Assembly: GCF_003627955.1 (NCBI RefSeq)
Contig: NZ_RBWS01000017.1
Location: 105,324 to 169,323 of the forward strand
Direction of reading: 5' to 3'
DNA from: Sphingobacterium puteale
Lineage (GTDB): Bacteria; Bacteroidota; Bacteroidia; Sphingobacteriales; Sphingobacteriaceae
DNA: 64,000 nucleotides
A model generated the notes under the pieces. It worked only from the letters and a program-made list of their open reading frames with translations. It did no database searches and was not told the DNA's origin. Each line of letters opens with the position of its first letter. Position 1 is the first letter of the stretch. Shown here in pieces: positions 1-8,766 of this stretch. The position numbers were made by a program, and so were the translations under genes.

Positions 1-1
1 C

Positions 2-247
2 ATAGAGAAAATTGATGAGATTGATCCCAATCTTGTCATAGTTGATGAGCATATCAAGGGGACTAAAAAAGGATCCAAGGTGATTGAAGAACTGAAGTCC
101 GACCCCGAAACCGAGGATATTTCGGCGGTATTAACTTCTACAGCTGTTGATTTACCGGCCAAAGCAAACGCCTGCAAAGCAGATGATTTTATCGAAAAAC
201 CTTTTGATCTCGATCATATGGTTGATGTCGTGAAGAAAAATTCATGA
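2..247 (+). CDS. Response regulator receiver domain, C-terminal part (5' end outside window)
   Basis: Open from the left edge and ending in TGA at 245-247; 81 residues are visible. It reads as the second half of a CheY-like receiver domain. There is a hydrophobic strand ending in an acidic residue (LVIVDEH), a loop and helix, a strand with the conserved Thr/Ser (AVLTST), and the final strand with the invariant Lys-Pro (DDFIEKPFD). No output domain follows, so it is a stand-alone receiver or the tail of a longer regulator. It converges on the DUF421 gene. The histidine kinase at 984-3158 is a possible but unproven partner. The N-terminal acidic pocket cannot be checked. Confidence 0.75.
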   Translation: MEKIDEIDPNLVIVDEHIKGTKKGSKVIEELKSDPETEDISAVLTSTAVDLPAKANACKADDFIEKPFDLDHMVDVVKKNS

Positions 248-255
248 TCATCCCG

Positions 256-936
256 CTAGACGCGTTTGCTGTTCATTGCCTTGGCCCATTTTGTCCGTTT
301 ACAGCGTGGGCAATGCGGCATACCATCGATTATTTGAGTTAAGACATTGCCGCAATGCATGCAGGCGAAAGGCCCTTCATTCATATTGATATCCACTTCC
401 TTATAGGAAGAAGGGAAAAGAGGGAGCCCGTATTTGGTTTCTTCGTCCGGGTAAAACAGCACACTCATGGTTCCATCGACCTCTAGCACGCCCTCCTTAA
501 CCTGACCTAAGTGCTCGACATTCAGATTTCGTAGTTCCGAAAAAAACTCCATGCGTGAAAAGGTATTGTCATTCTCATGCTTGATATCAAAAACACCGTC
601 TTTAACCACCGGCAGTACCTTCCCCTCCAGCATCTGGGCTACTTTTTCTGATTTTGATGTAATCCAAGTGATCATTTTATAAATGGCTATTACACAGATA
701 AAGACAACGACAGCATAAAAAATCGGAATATCTTCCTGAAACATAGGGTCGCCCGCTGCGGATCCCAGCCCAATGATAATCGCTACCTCAAAAAGTGTTA
801 ACTGTCGCACCCCTCTCCTTCCGGACAGTCGTAATATCGTTAATATAAGCAGAAACATGATAGCCGAACGAAGGCCTATTTCGAGCAAAAATGATGTATC
901 TATGCCATCCGCAAAAATTTTTTCCAAGTTGATCAT
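256..936 (-). CDS. DUF421 (YetF/YdfR-type) membrane protein with C-terminal zinc ribbon
   Basis: 226 residues. Three hydrophobic segments (about residues 17-37, 46-62 and 72-92) are followed by a soluble domain containing the EGKVLPVVKDG-type strand pattern usual in DUF421 proteins. The C-terminus carries a likely zinc ribbon with Cys192, Cys195, Cys209 and Cys212, which many family members lack. The biochemical role of DUF421 is not established. The gene lies 47 bp downstream of the phytochrome kinase on the same strand, so the two may be co-transcribed. Confidence 0.8.
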   Translation of the reverse strand: MINLEKIFADGIDTSFLLEIGLRSAIMFLLILTILRLSGRRGVRQLTLFEVAIIIGLGSAAGDPMFQEDIPIFYAVVVFICVIAIYKMITWITSKSEKVAQMLEGKVLPVVKDGVFDIKHENDNTFSRMEFFSELRNLNVEHLGQVKEGVLEVDGTMSVLFYPDEETKYGLPLFPSSYKEVDINMNEGPFACMHCGNVLTQIIDGMPHCPRCKRTKWAKAMNSKRV

Positions 937-983
937 AACTCAAGAACAAGCAATTGATCCATTCGTTTTGCGTTAGTACACTA

Positions 984-3158
984 TTATGCGATAAATCTTA
1001 CGCAGAAGGTCGTGCCTACATTCAATTCACTTTCGACGGTAACTTTAGCAGCAAGGCGATCAGCAATGCGCTTTACGATGGAAAGACCGATTCCAGACCC
1101 TTCAAAACCCTGGGAGTTAGGCATACGTTTAAAAATCTCGAAGATGTTGGCCCCATCCCGGATGTCTATGCCTATTCCGTTGTCTTTAATATAATAGCAG
1201 ACCGAGTTACCCTGTTGTTGGCTATAAACCTCCACTCGTGGTTGATCTTTCTTGCTGCTATACTTAATCGCGTTTCCGATCAGGTTTAGGAACAACTGGT
1301 ACAATAAAGTCCGCTCAGCCTGTATGGGTAACGTTTGACCCAAAACAAATTCCAGATGCGGCACATCAAACTGCTGCTTGCAACTTTCCAGGATATTCAA
1401 AATTTTTAATTTGGGATCTATTAGCTCCGTTTTGAAGGCCACGGAATTGGACTGTGTCAATTGGTAGACCTTATCCATCATTTCGCTGATCAGTGTTGTG
1501 GCATCCATGATATTGTTTGCCATTTTACGCAGTAAATCTTTGGGCAGATCATCCTTTAAAAGCATCATCTGTGCCGCAAGTTTAATGGATGACAATGGAT
1601 TTTTAAGATCGTGTGTCAATGTATATCCGAATGTATCCAAAGCGTTATTTGAGCGCATTAGTTCCTTATTGAGTTGCGCAATCTCACCTCCTCTCTGTGC
1701 GATAGCTTGTTGAGTTATTTGTGCAACTTTTTCTATAAAAGCAATTTCGGACTTACTCCACTTGGTGGATTTACCTTTCATAATTTCACGCCATGCTTCA
1801 AAGGAGGTCCGCGGTGACGGGAATTCTACCTTCCTTTCGGAATCATACTGATAGATCTTCTCCGGTTTGCCTGCCCAAACATCCTCGTATACATGTTCTT
1901 TTCGGAAAAGATAAATGTACCAGGTATTGCTGGGCAAAATATTTATTCGAATAATCCCCGGGAATATGGTAGATTCCATCGCTTCATCTACATCATAAAC
2001 AAAATTTGATGTGGCAAATAGCTCATTGTCTCCCAGTTGATCCAGATGGCGATCAATTTGCTGTTGAAATTGCTCCGTTGGAACATCGCCCCAAGTTTTG
2101 AAACCACCGTCATGTTTTATCATCAGTCCATCGGCTACCGCGAGTTCCATGATCTGCGGAGCAAAGCGCTCCAGGACCACTGCTATATCGTGATTTACGA
2201 GTAATTCAGATTTTAGATCGCGCTCCATGACGCCCATTATCGTTTGTGCAACAAGATTTTCTCTCTGATGTTCTGAAAGGTAATAATTTATTGCATATTG
2301 TGTCAAAAATGCGCATAAATGTCGTTGGGCTAGGTCCACATTAAGCGGTTTACGATTCTGGCAAGCTACTAATCCCCAAAGTTTTCCTTCAATAACGATG
2401 GAAAAACTTGCGCTGGCAAGTACTCCCGAATTGCGTAAATATTGCAAATGTACCGGCGATAGTGCCCTTAGGCTACAGCGGGTTAGGTCAATCTCGGTCG
2501 CATCACGTCCCTGTACAGATATTGTGGGAGCATCGATATCCGCTACATGCCGCGCAAGAAACTTGGTGTAGAGTGCCCTTGCCTGTGCCGGGATGTCAAA
2601 TTCCGGATAGCGATAACCTATCAGTGAGTCCATATCGTCGGCCAACGATTCGGCGATAACCTGGCCGCTATTGTCCTCCTGAAAACGATAGACCATCACG
2701 CGGTCAAAACCAATGATCTGCCGGATCAGCACCGTTAATGACTGCCAAGCATTGCCATGCTGCTCTTCTAAATATTTGGCATAATAAAATAAACGGGTTG
2801 CTTTTAAATGATCCTCATTACATATTTCGATTTCAAGATATGTTTTCCTGTCATATCGATAGATACTGAGGTAATAATCCACTTCCTGGACACGTATCCG
2901 CTCCACAAAACGAACGAATATCTCACCATTGATCTGCTTGTCAATCTCCACGAGATTCCATTCCACCTCCGTCGACAATAGCGGGAGTACCCGGCTCATT
3001 GGCAATCCCAAAATATTCTTCATTGGTGTCCCTAGGAGTTCAACTAGATTTTCACTTGCCGCGATACATCCACTGTCATCAAAAATAAATAAGAAACCAA
3101 AAAACTGAATCTTACCACATAGATGAATCTCCTCTTCATGGCATTCTATCTGCCGCAT
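984..3158 (-). CDS. Bacteriophytochrome sensor histidine kinase (PAS-GAF-PHY-HisKA-HATPase)
   Basis: 724 residues, typical length for bacterial phytochromes. The N-terminal PAS domain has Cys6 spaced from an IHLCGKIQ segment exactly as the biliverdin-binding Cys is from IHIPGxIQ in bacteriophytochromes. The GAF domain has the YRYPEFDIPAQAR chromophore-pocket motif (Asp near residue 188). The PHY tongue has PRTSFE near 448. The kinase core has an H-box THDLKNP near 515, an N-box (NLIGNAIKY), a G1 box (DNGIGID) and a G2 box (GSGIGLSI). It should be a red/far-red light-regulated soluble kinase. No heme oxygenase gene for making biliverdin is visible nearby. The partner regulator is unknown; a receiver domain sits at the left edge of the window. 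Confidence 0.93.
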   Translation of the reverse strand: MRQIECHEEEIHLCGKIQFFGFLFIFDDSGCIAASENLVELLGTPMKNILGLPMSRVLPLLSTEVEWNLVEIDKQINGEIFVRFVERIRVQEVDYYLSIYRYDRKTYLEIEICNEDHLKATRLFYYAKYLEEQHGNAWQSLTVLIRQIIGFDRVMVYRFQEDNSGQVIAESLADDMDSLIGYRYPEFDIPAQARALYTKFLARHVADIDAPTISVQGRDATEIDLTRCSLRALSPVHLQYLRNSGVLASASFSIVIEGKLWGLVACQNRKPLNVDLAQRHLCAFLTQYAINYYLSEHQRENLVAQTIMGVMERDLKSELLVNHDIAVVLERFAPQIMELAVADGLMIKHDGGFKTWGDVPTEQFQQQIDRHLDQLGDNELFATSNFVYDVDEAMESTIFPGIIRINILPSNTWYIYLFRKEHVYEDVWAGKPEKIYQYDSERKVEFPSPRTSFEAWREIMKGKSTKWSKSEIAFIEKVAQITQQAIAQRGGEIAQLNKELMRSNNALDTFGYTLTHDLKNPLSSIKLAAQMMLLKDDLPKDLLRKMANNIMDATTLISEMMDKVYQLTQSNSVAFKTELIDPKLKILNILESCKQQFDVPHLEFVLGQTLPIQAERTLLYQLFLNLIGNAIKYSSKKDQPRVEVYSQQQGNSVCYYIKDNGIGIDIRDGANIFEIFKRMPNSQGFEGSGIGLSIVKRIADRLAAKVTVESELNVGTTFCVRFIA

Positions 3159-3616
3159 ACTGCTAATTTTTAGTAATTAAATCTGCTCATAATAGGAATT
3201 CTTCCAAGAGATATTTTGCCACAAATAGTTAAATCCTGCACCCCTCTTCAAACAAATCATATTGATCGCTAAATATATCAAAAAAATATTTATCTGAGTT
3301 GAATCAAACGATTGTTTTAAATCCTATTATTTTTCAGAATCTTGCTTTTCCTGTTCCAATAGTCATGCTCACTAGCTTTCAAACTGAAAAAAGCCAAGTT
3401 GGAAAGGAGCCTAGCTTTAAAAAAATCTTCATGAATGGACAAGCATTTCCGCTAATAACTAACAATACTCAGCTAAAACTGTTTGAAATAATTTCATTTG
3501 GTTCAAAAATTGCCAAAAGAGCAGAAGAATAAGTTGGATAATTAAAAAACAAATTATAACAAACGAATTCTCGAAATAACTTGTTATTTAATTAGTTTCA
3601 CTAAACAAATAGATAT
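3159..3616. other. Intergenic region, no convincing gene
   Basis: AT-rich spacer between the divergently placed phytochrome and lipoprotein genes; it should hold both promoters. A 77-codon open frame at 3299-3532 starts with TTG, lacks a ribosome site and has no recognisable domain, so I do not call it a gene. Confidence 0.5.
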
Positions 3617-4087
3617 ATGAATTTGAACAAAACATTTTTCGCATCATTAGCGACCGCAGCAATCTTATTTTCATGTAACAATCAAACACCACAGGAAAAA
3701 GCAGCCGACAGCATGGAACAAGCAGAGGACAAAGCTGCTGATGCGAATGAAGAAGCGATGAAAACTTCAGAAGATGCAGCGACTAAAGATGCTGAAGCTG
3801 TCGTTTATTCAAATAAGGCTGCGGCCAACGCTGCAATAGCGGCCGTGCCTGCCCCTACACTATCCAATGATAAAGCAAAAGAGCTATATACAAAATTAGG
3901 TAAAACTTGGGTAGACCGTATCAATGCTGATACGCACGAGAAAGCAGTAGATAAAGAAAAATCATTGTTGGATATTAAAAATGAGATCGAGAAAGACGCG
4001 GTGGAAGGAAAAATAACAGCTACGGACAAAGATAATATCATGAAATATCAGTCCGATTGTTTGGCTGCAATTAAAGCGGCGCTTTGA
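3617..4087 (+). CDS. Small predicted lipoprotein, Ala/Lys/Glu-rich
   Basis: 156 residues. A short signal peptide ends in a lipobox (LFSC, Cys20), so it is probably a lipid-anchored envelope protein. Residues 25-75 are rich in Ala, Glu, Lys and Asp and are likely a coiled coil or extended helix. The C-terminal half (about 85-156) is a separate helical region. I recognise no named family. It has its own strong terminator immediately downstream, so it is probably monocistronic. Confidence 0.75.
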   Translation: MNLNKTFFASLATAAILFSCNNQTPQEKAADSMEQAEDKAADANEEAMKTSEDAATKDAEAVVYSNKAAANAAIAAVPAPTLSNDKAKELYTKLGKTWVDRINADTHEKAVDKEKSLLDIKNEIEKDAVEGKITATDKDNIMKYQSDCLAAIKAAL

Positions 4088-4116
4088 TAACTCAAACCAC
4101 ACTAGACAGCCTTAGA

Positions 4117-4162
4117 AAGGATATGGAGAATCTTACTATAAAATCTCCATATCCTTTTTTTT
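4117..4162 (+). terminator. Rho-independent terminator after the lipoprotein gene
   Basis: Perfect 11-bp stem GGATATGGAGA (4119-4129) with its complement at 4144-4154, followed by eight T. It also lies just past the end of the converging gene at 4174-4512. Confidence 0.85.
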
Positions 4163-4173
4163 AAAACGTCTTT

Positions 4174-4512
4174 TTACTTTTTAAAGAGATTCAGACGAGT
4201 ACACCAGGAAAAAAATGCTGTGAGTGTACGCTCATTCAGACCCTTAAATTCAAATATCTTGTATGGATGAGGAATAAGGTTTGAGTAAACACCGTCATGG
4301 CAGAAATGTATAAGCGGTTTTGTTGTTAAGATGTCCTGCTCCGAGAAGCTGTTGTTGTCCAATGAAATAATACAATCTGCACTTCGGTAGTTGTGATCCG
4401 TCGGTGTATATGAACTCTGAATTGAAACTTCATTTCCGTTGTCCCAGAAAAAGCCTGCGATATCATAGGTCAATTCCTCCTGTTGTTTATTTTCTATTAC
4501 TAAATAATGCAT
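4174..4512 (-). CDS. Hypothetical protein, last gene of the siderophore block
   Basis: 112 residues, soluble, no signal peptide. I do not recognise the family. It begins 16 bp after the siderophore-interacting protein, so it is probably translated from the same mRNA and may act in iron uptake or its control. It contains two widely spaced Cys in the second half and no obvious cofactor motif. Confidence 0.6.
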   Translation of the reverse strand: MHYLVIENKQQEELTYDIAGFFWDNGNEVSIQSSYTPTDHNYRSADCIISLDNNSFSEQDILTTKPLIHFCHDGVYSNLIPHPYKIFEFKGLNERTLTAFFSWCTRLNLFKK

Positions 4513-4528
4513 GGTTTACTATTTCATG

Positions 4529-5251
4529 TTAAAGCCCCTTTTTTCCCTGCAGCCAATAGCCGTGGTGCTTGATACGCGCATTGGTCTGTGTTTTTATTAC
4601 CCTTCTAAGGTTTTGCACTGAACTTACATTTCCGGTAAGCACAAAGTAAGCGTCGGACCAATCTTCATTTTTGAAAAGCGGTAAATCCTTAATCTGATCC
4701 GGATGTGCAAACACGCTTGATTTAGGAAAGACTATGCAGTTATCTAGACCAAGGTACTCCGGAACAGCGTTGTTTTCGGCGTCCAGTTCAAAAAGAAACA
4801 GGTAACTCTTTTTTTGCGCTTGCATAACCGGCAAGAAAGAACAGGCCAATGCCAGTGACGTTTCGTCGCCAAAGAATACGATTTTCTCCGCCGAATGGTC
4901 ATAATACTTTTGTTCAGTCCGCGGTTTGTTGAGTGCGATGCGATCACCTATCTCCAGCTGATCCATAAAATCACTACCACAACCATGACCATGTATATGT
5001 GCAATTAATTTTAAGTTGTCTTTTTCGCTGTTTATCTCAGCGATTGTATATCTTCGAGCATCGGTATCTGAAACACGTATGTCAAAAAAAGCACCGACCG
5101 AAAACTGCAATTTTTCAAAGTTCCCCTGTAGGCTAATACGTTTGACCGAAGTAGACAAGTGTTCAATATGACTTACCTGAACATCGGGAATTTGAGCTAT
5201 GAAAAGATTCAGGGTATCAAAAACCCATTTTGGAGCGCTTGGCATAATCAT
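4529..5251 (-). CDS. Siderophore-interacting FAD-binding protein (ferric-siderophore reductase family)
   Basis: 240 residues, usual for the SIP/ViuB family. It shows the FAD-binding RRYT motif (66-69), the HGHG segment (87-90) and GD pair of the flavin domain, a NAD(P)H-side GDETS motif (128-132), and a C-terminal GYWLQGKKG that matches the GYWRxG ending of the family. The protein should be cytoplasmic and reduce imported ferric siderophore to release iron. It sits between an AraC regulator and a small unknown gene, close to two TonB receptors, which supports an iron role. No heme or iron-sulfur motif is present. Confidence 0.85.
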   Translation of the reverse strand: MIMPSAPKWVFDTLNLFIAQIPDVQVSHIEHLSTSVKRISLQGNFEKLQFSVGAFFDIRVSDTDARRYTIAEINSEKDNLKLIAHIHGHGCGSDFMDQLEIGDRIALNKPRTEQKYYDHSAEKIVFFGDETSLALACSFLPVMQAQKKSYLFLFELDAENNAVPEYLGLDNCIVFPKSSVFAHPDQIKDLPLFKNEDWSDAYFVLTGNVSSVQNLRRVIKTQTNARIKHHGYWLQGKKGL

Positions 5252-5322
5252 CTGTTTTTATTCAATACAAAGAAAGCCAGCGAGGTCAGCATAAAAAAGA
5301 ATGGATAGCTGTATTGATTGGA

Positions 5323-6177
5323 CTAATCGCGGTTTTTGCTACGGAACGTTTTGGCACTCATACCACAAATTTTGGTAAATAAGCGGGAAAAATAAGGGTA
5401 ATCTTCATAACCCAATTCAAAAGCAATCTCTTTGACTGATTTGTCGGAGTGATAAAGCAATCGTTTGGCTTCTAGGATTACGCGTTGCTGTATATGGTAG
5501 GAAACGGAAAAGCCGCTCACGTTTTTCACACATTCGTTAAGATAGGAAACAGAGATATTAAGTTTGGCAGCATATTCAGCAGGCCGCTTCAAGTTCTGAA
5601 AGTTCTGTTCTAAGGATAGGAAAAAGGCCCTATTGATCCGTTCAAACCGTGATAGTGATTCTGCTGTTTTGCTATATTTCAAGTACATGGAAATCATAAG
5701 CGCAATCAGCGCATTGCAGCTGTCCCGCAGTGAGGAAGAATATAATTTGTCTGTTGTCCGCCCATAAAATTCAATGCAGAGTTTATAGCTCTTCTCAATA
5801 ATATCAAGATCTTCCAATCCAATTTCCAACGGCTCTAAAGGCGAGATGCTCTGCAAAATATTGAGGTAGTCGGCCGGAATATTTTCGTTGCTCATGATCA
5901 GCATAAACATTTCGATATTTTCCACTTTCAAGGCGCGATGCACCTGGTTGGGAGATTGATAGAGAATGGTAGGTTTATCTGTGCGGTACTGCTTGAAATC
6001 TATTTCCATGACTGTGATACCACTCTTCTGTAAAACAAAGAAATGATAATCGTGCCGATGTGCCTGCGTCGTTTCTTCATCCTCCCAAAAAGTGTCGGGT
6101 GAGACTTTTGCAATAGCAATACCATTCCCAAATTCTTTGGGCAGCGTCCTAACAGGAATGTCTTTTTTGTGTTGCAT
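5323..6177 (-). CDS. AraC-family transcriptional regulator
   Basis: 284 residues. The N-terminal half has cupin-like character (a HRHDYHF stretch near residue 40). The C-terminal ~100 residues hold the double helix-turn-helix of AraC proteins, with the second-helix signature VKEIAFELGYEDYPYFSRLF and a closing G.S.KTFR. It lies between the TonB receptors (upstream) and the siderophore-interacting protein (71 bp downstream), all on the minus strand, so it likely controls this iron block, perhaps with the siderophore as inducer. The 220-bp gap before it probably contains its own promoter. Confidence 0.88.
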   Translation of the reverse strand: MQHKKDIPVRTLPKEFGNGIAIAKVSPDTFWEDEETTQAHRHDYHFFVLQKSGITVMEIDFKQYRTDKPTILYQSPNQVHRALKVENIEMFMLIMSNENIPADYLNILQSISPLEPLEIGLEDLDIIEKSYKLCIEFYGRTTDKLYSSSLRDSCNALIALMISMYLKYSKTAESLSRFERINRAFFLSLEQNFQNLKRPAEYAAKLNISVSYLNECVKNVSGFSVSYHIQQRVILEAKRLLYHSDKSVKEIAFELGYEDYPYFSRLFTKICGMSAKTFRSKNRD

Positions 6178-6397
6178 TCTTCAATTTAACAAGCGAAAAG
6201 CACGCTAACTTTTAAACAGCTTAAAAGTATTAAATTTACTTATTATAACATGCCATAGAATAGCAAATTTTTGGAATAGCAAAGATGAATCTATTGTCGG
6301 GCGAACCTGAATGCAAAATTATCCTTCGAAGTTGCTCCGAATTGCGCATTTTTAGCCAACCCACCGCATCGAACTACAGCCAGAGGAGAACGTTTTA

Positions 6398-8734
6398 TTA
6401 AAATGAATGCGAAAGACTAATGTTTATGCGGGCACCATTTCCTTTTACATAATTCATATTGTTAGATTGCCATTGCGAGATTACTGTAAAATAGTCTTTA
6501 TTAAAAAGATTCTCCACCCCCATTCGAAGCAGCGTCCTGCGATTAATTTCATAGCTTGATGATAGATTAATGATGGTGAAAGATTTTAAAGGACCGGTAC
6601 CATAACTGTACAAACCATTGACGGGCTCAAAACGATTCCGTCCTGTTGTACTGACCATCTGAGTTGTCACTGACCATTTAGATATTGGATTGATCGTAGC
6701 AAAGGCTGTAATCTTTGGTGGATTGATACGATCTCCGCCAAGATATATTTTAGTGCCCTCTGTCAGCTCACGCTTTCCCTCAGTGTAGGAATAACTAGCC
6801 CCGAGATCAATCATCGGATGTATGCGATAGTTGGCTGACAATTCAAAACCATATATTTTCTCCGGAGATCGGGCTATCTGCGGATTTCCGTCTACAAACA
6901 CATAGGATGCGCCCAATGTAGAGTTGCTATAATAAGCTGCCGCTTCATAAGAAAAACGGCCTATATCACCTGAAACCCCAGCTTCGTAATTATTCGCTTT
7001 TACGGCCTTGATGGATGTATTACTTACTGTATTTTCTTTTGCAGCGCGTAAGACGAGTCCTAAGTCAGCTACACTAAAACTTTGTGAAAAGCTAACGAAT
7101 GGCTTGAACGCCTGTATTTTAGTGTAACGAAGCCCTGCATTGAGCATTAATGCCGTAAAATTCAGTTGACCGGCATTGACCTTTGTTCCCCCACCGACAT
7201 AATTTCCATTCACCGAATTTAAAATTCCAATAGTGGTATAGGTGGGTACATCGATATGGACATTTTCCAGTCTACTGCCCGCTTTAAAAATGAGGTATTG
7301 TCCGAATGTTGTTTTGACCTGAAAATAAGGGGCCAGATTACGCATATTCATATCAGGGATTACGGTACGGCCGTCCGTAAGTATTGTATTTGTTTTATCC
7401 GACAAGACGTCTACGCCATAGGTAAGCTGGCTCATGACCTGATCAGACCAATGATAAGGGGTATTAAAATTCAGACGCAGGCCCAATTTCTTGCTGCTGA
7501 TACTTGGTTGTCCATTATCTTCAAAGAAATTGCTATAATTAATCAAAGTCTTATAATCCTGAAAATAAACATTGGCTTCCAGATCTGTTTTTCCAATTAA
7601 TTCCTGTGCTGTATATTTTAAGCTCGCATTATGATTATATGGGGTTCCTTCCGGCGCCCCTGGTCTATCGCCCGGAATGCCAATTGTAGGCGAATTGGGA
7701 TCGCCATATTTACCGGCCTTTGCAATATAGTCTGTATATTGCGTGCTCTTATAAAAATTGTACATCATCTCCAACCGGCTATCGGAATTGATATTATAAC
7801 CAATTTTGGTAAATGCATTCCAATTTTTCAGGTCGTTCATTCCGTATTCTGGCGATAATGCATGGCCGTCAGCATCCTTGTACAAACCCGTTTGCTCAAA
7901 CCTGCCACTCACGACATAGTCCCAATGGCCCTGATGTCCACTAAAAAGTTGGCCGAGATTATAACCACCTGTCTGTCCGGGCTTAACAAGGGAAAAGTTG
8001 GTACCTATTTCTGTGCTTCCACTAAATGCTCTGTCCGGTCGCGCTTTCTTTGTGATATAATTGATCAAACCACCGTCGGCCCCATTGCCGTAGATTGCTG
8101 TGGCCCCTTTTATGACCTCGACACGCTCAATCACACTGGGATCCAATGCGCGGATATCGCGAGCGCCATCACGCAGCGGGGTTGATTGCGGAATACCGTC
8201 AATCATAACCAGCACGCGTCTGCCGCGAAGCGTTTGCCCCAAATTTTGGGTACGATTGGTCGAGAAACCAAGTCCAGGTACAGTGGAGGCCAATATATCA
8301 CTAAGATTGCTGCTGACACTACGCTGTGCATCCAACTGTTTCTGTGAAAGAATTGTCACTGATGACGGCACCTCATTCAATGACTCGACTCGTCTCGATG
8401 CAGACACCACGACTTCATTGATCCTGCTATTCCCCTGCAAAGTAAACGATATAGGATAATTTTCCTTGGGTTGAACTGTAATCAAGGTATCGAGTGTCTG
8501 ATAACCTATTAAACTCAATTGGAGGCGATAAGAGCCAGCCGGTAACGCTGCCGAAAATTTGCCAGACAAGTCCGATTGAAGTTTACTTTGCCCAGCTATC
8601 CGAACAGTAACGTGTGCTAATGCATCTCCATTTTGTGCGCGTACCGAGCCCGTTAAGTAACCTTCCTGAGCATGAAGTATAGCGGTAGACAATAATAAGA
8701 TCAAGAAAGTCGAATAAAGTGGTTTCTGAAGCAT
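6398..8734 (-). CDS. TonB-dependent outer-membrane receptor, probably for a ferric siderophore
   Basis: 778 residues. A signal peptide ends at LHAQ, followed by a carboxypeptidase-regulatory-like beta domain (about 25-105), the plug domain (VVVSASR start; RVLVMIDGIPQ; GADGGLINYITK) and a 22-strand-type barrel ending in Phe (SLSHSF). There is no FecA-type signalling domain. It lies 32 bp downstream of a paralogous receptor with the same plug features, so the two are a tandem pair in one transcript. The nearby siderophore reductase suggests the substrate is a ferric siderophore; specificity cannot be read from the sequence. Confidence 0.88.
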   Translation of the reverse strand: MLQKPLYSTFLILLLSTAILHAQEGYLTGSVRAQNGDALAHVTVRIAGQSKLQSDLSGKFSAALPAGSYRLQLSLIGYQTLDTLITVQPKENYPISFTLQGNSRINEVVVSASRRVESLNEVPSSVTILSQKQLDAQRSVSSNLSDILASTVPGLGFSTNRTQNLGQTLRGRRVLVMIDGIPQSTPLRDGARDIRALDPSVIERVEVIKGATAIYGNGADGGLINYITKKARPDRAFSGSTEIGTNFSLVKPGQTGGYNLGQLFSGHQGHWDYVVSGRFEQTGLYKDADGHALSPEYGMNDLKNWNAFTKIGYNINSDSRLEMMYNFYKSTQYTDYIAKAGKYGDPNSPTIGIPGDRPGAPEGTPYNHNASLKYTAQELIGKTDLEANVYFQDYKTLINYSNFFEDNGQPSISSKKLGLRLNFNTPYHWSDQVMSQLTYGVDVLSDKTNTILTDGRTVIPDMNMRNLAPYFQVKTTFGQYLIFKAGSRLENVHIDVPTYTTIGILNSVNGNYVGGGTKVNAGQLNFTALMLNAGLRYTKIQAFKPFVSFSQSFSVADLGLVLRAAKENTVSNTSIKAVKANNYEAGVSGDIGRFSYEAAAYYSNSTLGASYVFVDGNPQIARSPEKIYGFELSANYRIHPMIDLGASYSYTEGKRELTEGTKIYLGGDRINPPKITAFATINPISKWSVTTQMVSTTGRNRFEPVNGLYSYGTGPLKSFTIINLSSSYEINRRTLLRMGVENLFNKDYFTVISQWQSNNMNYVKGNGARINISLSHSF

Positions 8735-8766
8735 AGTAGTGTGGTTTTCTGATATGGATTTAAAGC

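Noticed and set aside
954..1289. Open frame on the plus strand
   Set aside because: Lies antisense to the kinase domain of the phytochrome; shadow of its codons.
3299..3532. 77-codon open frame between the phytochrome and lipoprotein genes
   Set aside because: TTG start, no ribosome site, no domain, AT-rich spacer; likely chance.
7256..8459. Several plus-strand open frames of 75-119 codons
   Set aside because: All antisense to the TonB receptor gene, with no domain content.
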